From assembly GCF_015523155.1 (NCBI RefSeq), contig NZ_WAKW01000029.1, positions 1 through 45,581 on the forward strand: a DNA stretch of 45,581 nucleotides. Direction: 5' to 3'. Both the position numbers and the translations under genes were made by a program. Below, piece by piece: positions 39,138-45,581 of this stretch (positions within the stretch are counted from its first letter, which is position 1; each line of letters opens with the position of its first letter). The notes beneath the pieces were generated by a model that ran no database searches, had not been told where the DNA came from, and was given only the letters and a program-made list of their open reading frames with translations. The stretch comes from Methanothermococcus sp. Its GTDB lineage: Archaea; AGJL01; Methanococci; Methanococcales; Methanococcaceae.

Positions 39138-40870
39138 GTTTGTTTTCAGAGGGGAATTATGAACAATTGGAAAAACTAAAACAGAAAGCAAACAGGGTAT
39201 TAAGTGATGGATACGATATAATATATGAACCTTATGAAAAAAGGGTGGATTTGTGGAATAGGATAAAAGAAAACTATGAAAAATACAAAGATGGAGAATG
39301 TGGAACATTCTCAAAAGATATTGACAACAGCACAAGAAGAGACTTTGAATGGGCATTGGCAACACTTGCATTTAGTTTTTATCACAATAACGAACAATTC
39401 CCAGCAATTAAAAGATATAGTTTTAAGGAGCTCCAACTTGTAGAATATATTTTAAAGTATAATGTGTTTGAAATCTGGACAGCAGAAGACATTTTAAGGG
39501 AAATAAGCAAAGCAAATAGAGACGGCACAGATAAGACGCTAAATCTCCTTAAAGAGTATTACAACAACATAGGAAAAAAAGTCGATGAGATAATAAAAGA
39601 CCACACAATAAAACTTCCAATAAGGGATTATGCAAAAACCAAATGGGAAGAATACAAAAATAAAATGGATGAAGCTATATTCAGAGCAATGAAAGAAATA
39701 GACTGGTTTAGTGATTTTATAACCGGCATTGATAATAAAATTAACGAACTTGAAAATGAAATTTACGAGCTCCGTGATTTTGTAAGAACCGAAAAAAGAA
39801 GGTTAAGAGAGGAATTTAAAAAGGAAAACGAAATAGGGCTCTCAAAAATTGAGGAAATGAGGGAAGAGCTAAAAAGAAGATTTGAGGGGGAAAAAGAAAA
39901 GATAAGAATGGAAATTGAAATGGAGAAAAATAGAGAACTAAAAGAAAAACTAAACAGAGAAATTGAATATATCGAAGATAATTACAGAGACCTTATTGAT
40001 GAGTTAAATGAGAAAATAAAATCCTTGGAATCAGAAAAAACAAATTTAAAAGAGAAAAATGAGAAATTAACTGACCTTTTAAAAAGGATAAGGGATGCTA
40101 AAAAAGAGGGTTCAAGATTTGTAAGAACAGAAAACGCATTATCCTATGAGGAATGGTTTATTGGACGATTGGATAAAAAATTAGATGAAATGAAGAAAAC
40201 GGGTGTGAATGTAGAAAATAAGACTTTTAAAGTAATATCCATTGAAGAGGTATTTAATCCAAACAATTCAGTGGAACTTCCTAAAAATAAACAGATAAAG
40301 GCGGTATTAAAGGAGAAAAAACTTAATCCGTTTGGTAAAAAGATGGAGGCAATGTTAAAGGGGATGTTCTTAGCAAACATTGACAATTACAAAAAAATGG
40401 GCTTTGATGTTTATCCAGTATCATTGGGTAAAATAATTGAGGTGGTGGAGAATGTGAAAGATGGCAGTTTTGATAAAATTGTATTGTTAATTGCCTCACC
40501 AACGGGTTTTGAGGATGGAGTAATTAAATTTGTTAATTCTGATGACTTTAAAATGAGATATTTATCCAAAAAGATAGCTCTTGCCCTTCTTGATGTTGAA
40601 ACTGGGAATTTATACTATAATGAAGTGGATGAGTATGCTAAGGCATTTGCACCATTGATGAGCTTAGAATTTGATAAAGAGAAGGTTGAAAGATTGAAAA
40701 AGTATATTGATGAGAATATAATTATAAAAGGGTATATTACGCTGGAAGAGGCTATTAATGAAGTAGGGGACGAGAGAGTAGCAAAAAAAGTATTTTATGA
40801 GTATGAATCCTCTGGAAAGGGGGAAACCAAACATATTAAAGAAGTTGGCTTTGTTCTTGTTAAAAAATAA
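39134..40870 (+). CDS. Large coiled-coil protein of the ESCRT-like cluster
   Basis: A 578-residue protein with three parts. Residues 1-190 are helical with Trp/Tyr-rich segments. Residues about 197-325 form a long uninterrupted coiled coil (Glu/Lys/Arg heptads). A C-terminal alpha/beta domain (about 345-578) contains KIVLLIASPTGFEDGVIKFV and NPFGKKMEAMLKGMF. It has no signal peptide or membrane helix and no nucleotide-binding motif that I can see. It overlaps the preceding gene by 4 bases and lies 47 bases before the first ESCRT-III-like gene. Role unknown; a structural or scaffold part of the same system is the natural guess. Confidence 0.7.
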   Translation: MSLFSEGNYEQLEKLKQKANRVLSDGYDIIYEPYEKRVDLWNRIKENYEKYKDGECGTFSKDIDNSTRRDFEWALATLAFSFYHNNEQFPAIKRYSFKELQLVEYILKYNVFEIWTAEDILREISKANRDGTDKTLNLLKEYYNNIGKKVDEIIKDHTIKLPIRDYAKTKWEEYKNKMDEAIFRAMKEIDWFSDFITGIDNKINELENEIYELRDFVRTEKRRLREEFKKENEIGLSKIEEMREELKRRFEGEKEKIRMEIEMEKNRELKEKLNREIEYIEDNYRDLIDELNEKIKSLESEKTNLKEKNEKLTDLLKRIRDAKKEGSRFVRTENALSYEEWFIGRLDKKLDEMKKTGVNVENKTFKVISIEEVFNPNNSVELPKNKQIKAVLKEKKLNPFGKKMEAMLKGMFLANIDNYKKMGFDVYPVSLGKIIEVVENVKDGSFDKIVLLIASPTGFEDGVIKFVNSDDFKMRYLSKKIALALLDVETGNLYYNEVDEYAKAFAPLMSLEFDKEKVERLKKYIDENIIIKGYITLEEAINEVGDERVAKKVFYEYESSGKGETKHIKEVGFVLVKK

Positions 40871-40917
40871 TTGGAAATATTATGAAAATAAAAGAAGAAA
40901 TAAAATAGGTGATAACA

Positions 40918-41559
40918 ATGAGTTTATGGAATAAAATAAAAGGGAAATTCCAAAAAAATCCAATAGAAAAATTAACAATAAGGGATTTAGAGGGAGAAAA
41001 AATTAGATTAAAAAGTAAATTGGATAGGGTGAAAAAAGATATAAAATCATTGGATAAACAAAAGAAGCAATTATTTAAGGAAGGTATTGGAGCTGATAAA
41101 CTAACTAAAAAAATGCTTGCACAGGACATAAAAAGCATTGAAATGGAAATGAGATTAAAGTATAAATCCTTCCAAACTTATCAGAAACAGTTTAATTTTG
41201 TAAATAATTTAGTAATCGTTAAAAAATACGAAAAAGAATTGAAAAATATAGGAATGTGGAGTAAGATTAACAGCATACAACCGGAGCTCTTGGAGTCAAA
41301 ATTAAGTGATATAATACTTGATGGTAAGGAGTTTGACCAAACTGTTGAGGGGTTGAATAAGGTCTTTGAAATGAGAATTGATGAGTTTGATGAGGAAGTT
41401 GATAGTGCAGAGAAAAAACTATTTGATGCATGGGGGCAGGCTGAAAGTGGTAGTATGGAGGCAGATGAGATTGTGAGCAATTTGAATTTGGATGCTGATG
41501 GGGAGGAAGAAGAGGACGATGAAGAATTATTTAAGAGATTAGAGAAGGAGAATCAATAA
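40918..41559 (+). CDS. ESCRT-III/CdvB-like protein A
   Basis: A 213-residue protein. It opens with a short amphipathic, basic stretch (SLWNKIKGKF), then two long helices with heptads (about 20-110), a GMWSKI turn, further helices, and a strongly acidic tail ending DDEELFKRLEKEN. The charge split (basic N-half, acidic C-half), the length and the terminal helix, which fits the MIM1 pattern E-x2-L-x2-RL, match ESCRT-III/CdvB proteins. It is a clear paralogue of the 42815 protein. The start is ATG 40918, since the GTG at 40909 is in the GGTGAT site. Assignment is from architecture plus the neighbouring Vps4-like ATPase, not from a database match. Confidence 0.65.
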   Translation: MSLWNKIKGKFQKNPIEKLTIRDLEGEKIRLKSKLDRVKKDIKSLDKQKKQLFKEGIGADKLTKKMLAQDIKSIEMEMRLKYKSFQTYQKQFNFVNNLVIVKKYEKELKNIGMWSKINSIQPELLESKLSDIILDGKEFDQTVEGLNKVFEMRIDEFDEEVDSAEKKLFDAWGQAESGSMEADEIVSNLNLDADGEEEEDDEELFKRLEKENQ

Positions 41560-41655
41560 TAATTTAATTTTTATTTTTTTAAACCAGATTATTCAAATAT
41601 TGTTATTTATGACTAAATCTATAAAACTGGTTTTAATTAAAAAACGGTGAAAATT

Positions 41656-42690
41656 ATGAAATTCTACAATAGAGAGAAAGAATTAAACTATCTAAAAACC
41701 TACTGCCAATTAGAACCAAATTCTATATTATTCGTTTATGGTCCAAAATCATCAGGAAAATCAACAGTTATGTTAAAAGTTATAGAAGAACTAAATAAAA
41801 GAGATGATATTATTTTCTTTTATTATGATTTAAGGGAGTATGCGACACCAACAAAGGATGAGTTTTTAAATATTTTTTTCGAGAAGGGGGATAAAAAATA
41901 CCTATTAAACAAATTAGAAATTAACTTAAAAATATTTAAATTTGGAATTGAGGAAAATTTTGATTTTAACAATCTCTCTCTAAATGAGGTTTTTACCAAA
42001 ATAAAAGAAAGTATTAAAGAGGCTGTCAAAGAAGGTAAAAAACCAATTTTAATAATTGATGAATTGCAGAAGTTAAAAAATATCTACTTCAATCATGGAG
42101 GGGAAGAAGGAAAATCTCTACTAAATGAGTTATTCAATCTATTTGTTCATTTAACAAAAGTTAGACACCTCTGCCATGTAATTTGTCTAACATCTGATAC
42201 ATTGTTTATTGAAGAAGTATATAGCAATTCCACATTGGAAAACACATCCGAATATTACCTAATCAACTGGTTAAGAAAAGGGTGCGTAAGGGATATTCTA
42301 AAAGAAGAAGGATTTACAGAAGAGGAAATAAATTATGCTATAAATTATATTTCCCTACCTTATGAAATAGCATTATTGGTAAACAATAAAAAACTGGGTT
42401 TATCTGTGGAAGAGACCATAAAACAGTGGATAAATATAGAAAAGAATAAATTATTATATCTAATTGCAAATGTTCCCGATGAATTAAACGAAAATAAGAT
42501 AAATGAAATTTTAGGCAAATTTAAAAACGATATTAAAGTTAAATATGAAGACATTATTAAAAAAGAAACTATAAATGAGTTCAAATTTTTAGTTGAAAAT
42601 GAAATACTGTTTTATGATGTAATAAACGGTATAATTAAACCTACTTCCGTCAAAAAATGGTATTCTATTAAAGAACTATTGAAGAATTGA
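41656..42690 (+). CDS. Archaeal P-loop ATPase (ATPase_2/STAND-like)
   Basis: A 344-residue ATPase of the archaeal ATPase family (PF01637 type). It starts FYNREKELNYL as that family does. Walker A is GPKSSGKST, Walker B is PILIIDELQKL, and a likely winged-helix C-terminal part follows (about 255-344). The ATG at 41656 is used; the GTG three codons upstream is the ribosome binding site. It sits between the two ESCRT-III-like paralogues in the same direction. Such ATPases occur widely in archaeal accessory regions as switches; its task here is unknown. Confidence 0.85.
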   Translation: MKFYNREKELNYLKTYCQLEPNSILFVYGPKSSGKSTVMLKVIEELNKRDDIIFFYYDLREYATPTKDEFLNIFFEKGDKKYLLNKLEINLKIFKFGIEENFDFNNLSLNEVFTKIKESIKEAVKEGKKPILIIDELQKLKNIYFNHGGEEGKSLLNELFNLFVHLTKVRHLCHVICLTSDTLFIEEVYSNSTLENTSEYYLINWLRKGCVRDILKEEGFTEEEINYAINYISLPYEIALLVNNKKLGLSVEETIKQWINIEKNKLLYLIANVPDELNENKINEILGKFKNDIKVKYEDIIKKETINEFKFLVENEILFYDVINGIIKPTSVKKWYSIKELLKN

Positions 42691-42814
42691 GTGGGCAATA
42701 AAACCCATCTAAAACCAACTCAATCAATTGAATTAAATAATATAACAGAGCTCCTACAATAACCTAACTTCTACAATCATCATAATCATAATTTCATACA
42801 TTGAGGTGATAAAA

Positions 42815-43450
42815 ATGTTAAGTAAATTAAAAGGATTATTCTCCAAAAATAAAAATCCATTAGACATGCCACTAAATAAACTAAACGAATCAAAAATAAA
42901 ATTGGATATTCAAGTTAAAAAATTAGAAGATGAGCTCTCAAAAATAGATGACCAAATCACAATGTTATTTAATAAGGCAAAGAGCTCTAAAAGTAAAAGT
43001 GAAGAATTGACAATTGCTACAAAAATAAAAACTCTCAGTCAAAGAAAAAAGCAATTACAAAATGTCCATGGCTTATTAAATAAACAGATGAGATTCGTAG
43101 ATAATCTTTTAGTAATAAAAGAAAATGAGCAGATTTTAAAATCTACGCCGTTATGGAATATATTAAACAGTATGTCGCCACAGGAGTTGGAAAATCACTT
43201 AATAAACATGAAAATAAACAGTGAAAATATTATCGGAACACTAAATAACGCTCTCGGTATCACCGATGACATGCTGAGCTCGGCATCAGAAGAACATGAT
43301 GAGGATATTGCTGATATTTTAAATACAATACATGCAGTTAAAGAGGGGGAATTGGATATTGACGATGCAAAGGAAATAATATCCGAGGAAAAGGAGAAGG
43401 AAGAAGAAGACGATTTTGAAAAGGAATTAAAGAAAATATTAGAAGAATAA
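42815..43450 (+). CDS. ESCRT-III/CdvB-like protein B
   Basis: A 211-residue paralogue of protein A. Basic amphipathic start (LSKLKGLFSKNKNP), a long helical hairpin (about 20-105), then RFVDNLLVIKENEQILKSTPLWNILNSM, which lines up with FVNNLVIVKKYEKELKNIGMWSKINSI of protein A. An acidic tail ends DDFEKELKKILEE, a MIM-like helix. The GTG at 42806 lies in the GAGGTGAT site, so ATG 42815 is the start. It is 76 bases ahead of the Vps4-like gene. The paralogous pair would fit a co-assembling filament, as with CdvB paralogues in Sulfolobus. Confidence 0.65.
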   Translation: MLSKLKGLFSKNKNPLDMPLNKLNESKIKLDIQVKKLEDELSKIDDQITMLFNKAKSSKSKSEELTIATKIKTLSQRKKQLQNVHGLLNKQMRFVDNLLVIKENEQILKSTPLWNILNSMSPQELENHLINMKINSENIIGTLNNALGITDDMLSSASEEHDEDIADILNTIHAVKEGELDIDDAKEIISEEKEKEEEDDFEKELKKILEE

Positions 43451-43526
43451 TACGTTTTTATTTATTATTTTTAATTATTTTAAATTAATTATTTTTAATA
43501 TTTATATTTAGAGTGGAGGGATGGTT

Positions 43527-44744
43527 ATGGAAATAGACCTTTCAGGTCCATTAATGAGTCAATTTAAAAGAGCTAAAAAAGAATATGAAATAGCAAAGGA
43601 GAAAAAGAACGAAAGTATTGCTAGAAAAAAGGCATTAGAATGTGCCAAATTATTGAGACAAATAGCAAAATATGATGGATACAATGAAAAAAGCTATTTA
43701 GAAAAGGCAAAAAAATGGGAAATGGTAGCAAACAACATAGAAGAAGCAGTTAATCCATCAAAAGCTAATAAACCCAAATCTACAAAAAAACCATCATCAA
43801 ATAAACAGAGCTCACCAAACACCACGGAGGATGGGGCAGAGGATGAAATTGATAAGTTTAAAAATTTTGTGAAAAATAATTTAATACAAAAATCCACTAT
43901 GAAGTGGGATGATATAGGGGGATTGGAGGAAGTAAAACAACTTATGATGGAAACCATAGTAATTTCAGCACTTCAAAAACCTGCATCAATACAACCATGG
44001 AAAGGAATTTTATTATTTGGACCGCCGGGAACAGGTAAAACGCTATTAGCTTCTGCATGTGCTGGAAGTTTGGAGGCAACATTTTTCAATGTTAAAGCAT
44101 CATCCGTATCAAGTAAATACTACGGCGAATCTTCAAAAATTGTAAGTGCATTATATGATGTTGCTAGGGAAATGCATCCAAGTATTGTATTTATTGATGA
44201 AATCGATGCCCTAACAACAAAAAGAAGTGATGGGGTTAGTGAGGCATCAAGGAGGATGTTATCAACCTTATTAACTGAATTGGATGGTTTTCAAGATAAG
44301 GGGAGCGATAGGTTAATATTAACACTTTCTGCAACAAATACACCATGGGATTTAGATGAGGCCGTGCTTTCAAGGTTTTCAAGGAGAATTTATATTCCTT
44401 TACCTGATAAGGATGCCACAAAGGAAATTATTAAAATTAACACAAAAGGGGTTAAATTAGATGTTAATTTAGATGATATTGCCAATAAGTGTGTGGAGAG
44501 ATTATATTCTGGTAGGGATTTAAAAAATCTCTGTCAGGATGCTATTTGGAACATGATTAGGGATGTAAATAAGGATTTATATAAAATGGCTAATTTGTCC
44601 TATAAGGAGTTGAAGAGGAGGAAGTTAAAAGTTAGGGCATTAACTGATGATGATTTTGAAGAGGCATTTAAGAAAATAAAGAGTCCTTTAACTAAATCGG
44701 AGATTGAGAAGTATGAGAAATGGGGGGAGGAATTTGGGGGGTAA
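43527..44744 (+). CDS. Vps4/CdvC-like AAA ATPase with MIT-like domain
   Basis: A 405-residue AAA ATPase. Residues about 7-72 form three charged helices like a MIT domain, followed by a Ser/Lys/Pro-rich linker. The AAA domain has GPPGTGKT (165-172), IVFIDEID (D224, E225), LSATNTPWDLDEAVLSRFSRR (arginine fingers R283 and R286), and IYIPLPD, all diagnostic of the Vps4/katanin/spastin clade rather than Cdc48. The C-terminus ends YEKWGEEFGG, like the Vps4 C-terminal helix. It would extract ESCRT-III-like subunits via their MIM tails. ATG 43527 is chosen because it has the right distance from GGAGGG; ATG 43521 touches the site. Confidence 0.85.
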   Translation: MEIDLSGPLMSQFKRAKKEYEIAKEKKNESIARKKALECAKLLRQIAKYDGYNEKSYLEKAKKWEMVANNIEEAVNPSKANKPKSTKKPSSNKQSSPNTTEDGAEDEIDKFKNFVKNNLIQKSTMKWDDIGGLEEVKQLMMETIVISALQKPASIQPWKGILLFGPPGTGKTLLASACAGSLEATFFNVKASSVSSKYYGESSKIVSALYDVAREMHPSIVFIDEIDALTTKRSDGVSEASRRMLSTLLTELDGFQDKGSDRLILTLSATNTPWDLDEAVLSRFSRRIYIPLPDKDATKEIIKINTKGVKLDVNLDDIANKCVERLYSGRDLKNLCQDAIWNMIRDVNKDLYKMANLSYKELKRRKLKVRALTDDDFEEAFKKIKSPLTKSEIEKYEKWGEEFGG

Positions 44745-44809
44745 TTTAAATATTTCGATTTAAATATTTTTTAAAAGTTTTATTTTTAAAAATTTTAGGA
44801 GGTAAGATT

Positions 44810-45581
44810 TTGAAGTTGAAAAATTTAATAATTGGATTGTTGTTAATTGGAATTTTTGTAAATGTTGGCGTAGTTTTTGCAGGGGATAGTATAGATATCA
44901 ATCCTGAGTGGAAATATAAACTGGAGGTTATGTGGGGTCAGTCCATATTACATCTGATGGGAAGTATATAGTTGCTGGAAGTGGGTATGATTGTAAGAGT
45001 CAGAGTCATAATGGCAGTATTTGTCTTTTCAATACTAATGGAGATTTGTTGTGGAAGTACGATATAATAGAGGGTTGGATTGATTCTATCTCCATAACTC
45101 CTGATGGGAAGTATATAGTTGCAGGAGGTAATAATGGTTATGTTTATTTATTTAATAATAAAAAAATTTTAAACAATAATATTCAAAACGATGAATTGGC
45201 AAAAAATAACAAAGAGATAGCAGAAGAAAAACTAAACGAACAACAATCAGCAAATTCAAATAGCTATATTGAAAATAAAGACAATTTGGAAAAACAGAAT
45301 AATCTCATAACCTTGGAGGAATGGGATTATTAATAATTTTCCTAATTTTAGGAATAGTCATAGCAACTAAAAAATTCAAATCCAAACCCGAAGAAATTAA
45401 AACAAAGGAAATAAAAACAACACCTAAAACAGAACCAATAATCAATATTCCAGACTTCCCAAAAGAACTGTTAAATAAATACATCCCCCTACAAAAACTA
45501 GGAGAAGGAGGATTTGGAAAGGTATTCAAAGTTAAAAGAAAGGGTGGAACACAACCATTAGCATTAAAAGTTCCTAACTTA
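44810..45581 (+). pseudogene. Membrane beta-propeller/Ser-Thr kinase, frame-disrupted, runs off window
   Basis: Three pieces in three frames. Piece 1, from TTG 44810 after AGGAGGT, gives a signal peptide (KLKNLIIGLLLIGIFVNVGVVFA) and WKYKLE. Piece 2, from about 44929, gives two beta-propeller blades (HITSDGKYIVAGS, ISITPDGKYIVAGG) and an Asn/Glu-rich linker, ending at 45333. Piece 3, from about 45318, gives a membrane segment (MGLLIIFLILGIVIA) and a kinase N-lobe (LGEGGFGKVF, then LALKVP), open at the window end. Adding one base near 44926 and shifting near 45300 rejoins them into one gene: sensor outside, kinase inside. It is either a decayed gene, a sequence error, or, less likely, frameshifted on purpose. 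The propeller is also short. Confidence 0.65.

Noticed and set aside
43527-44744. Proteasome-activating nucleotidase or Cdc48
   Set aside because: There is only one AAA domain, no PAN coiled coil with OB domain, and the PWDLD and RRIYIPLPD motifs and C-terminal helix are Vps4-type.
44926-45333. Programmed frameshifting in the kinase gene
   Set aside because: No slippery sequence or downstream structure stands out at either break, and two breaks in opposite contexts fit decay or sequence error better; kept only as a remote option.

Overview
The window is chromosomal DNA of a methanogenic archaeon of the order Methanococcales. Several features point there: AT-rich sequence, ribosome binding sites of the form GGTGA(T), a CoM/CoB fumarate reductase subunit, Sep-tRNA:Cys-tRNA synthase, an archaeal-type shikimate kinase, an MJ1647-like histone, a tetraether lipid synthase homologue, and a UGA-containing HesB-like gene with an archaeal SECIS hairpin in its 3' UTR. 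I cannot name the species from sequence alone.

Layout. 1-152: hairpin-rich repeat that looks related to insertion-sequence ends. 282-4618 (+): dTDP-sugar operon rmlA-rmlB-rmlD; rmlB carries a 505-residue intein inside its catalytic TDE motif. 4636-4915: a second hairpin repeat followed by a remnant of an IS605-type tnpB 3' end, which has landed in the 3' end of a small hypothetical gene. 4830-9873 (-): phosphate uptake operon pstS-pstC-pstA-pstB-phoU plus that hypothetical gene. 10165-12313 (-): tetraether lipid synthase homologue and a winged-helix regulator. 12509-14996 (+): U32 peptidase-family protein, histone, purQ. 15009-18173 (-): DUF2117-like protein, TPR protein, membrane-anchored deacetylase-like protein, agmatinase-like protein. 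18498-21118 (-): guaA subunit B and pyrG. 21270-24782 (-): information-processing superoperon psmA, SBDS, rpl37ae, rpoP, Brix, Pcc1, prefoldin beta. 25101-32310 (+): HesB-like selenoprotein, apgM, a bioB-larE pair, pscS, and an ADP-forming acyl-CoA synthetase. 32319-36078 (-): phosphoesterase, tfrA, aIF2 gamma. 36318-37999 (+): shikimate kinase and cbiL. 38000-38612: no intact gene that I recognise.

38613-45581 (+) is the most unusual part. It holds a run of co-directional genes: a small protein and a 578-residue coiled-coil protein (ATGA overlap), two paralogous small coiled-coil proteins with basic N-termini and acidic C-termini ending in MIM-like helices, an archaeal P-loop ATPase between them, and an AAA ATPase with an N-terminal MIT-like three-helix region and Vps4-type motifs through to its C-terminal helix. 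I read this as an ESCRT-III/Vps4 (CdvB/CdvC)-like membrane-remodelling module in a methanogen. It is followed by a frame-disrupted membrane beta-propeller/Ser-Thr kinase gene that runs off the window.

Other cross-cutting signals. The palindrome GAGCTC occurs at least 44 times by my reading, against a rough expectation of three to four, and lies in all three codon frames, so it looks like a DNA-level signal. BioB lacks one classical [2Fe-2S] cysteine ligand, has a compensating cysteine, and overlaps a LarE-type sulfur transferase carrying three cysteines. Short perfect hairpins with 3-4-base loops recur in intergenic DNA.
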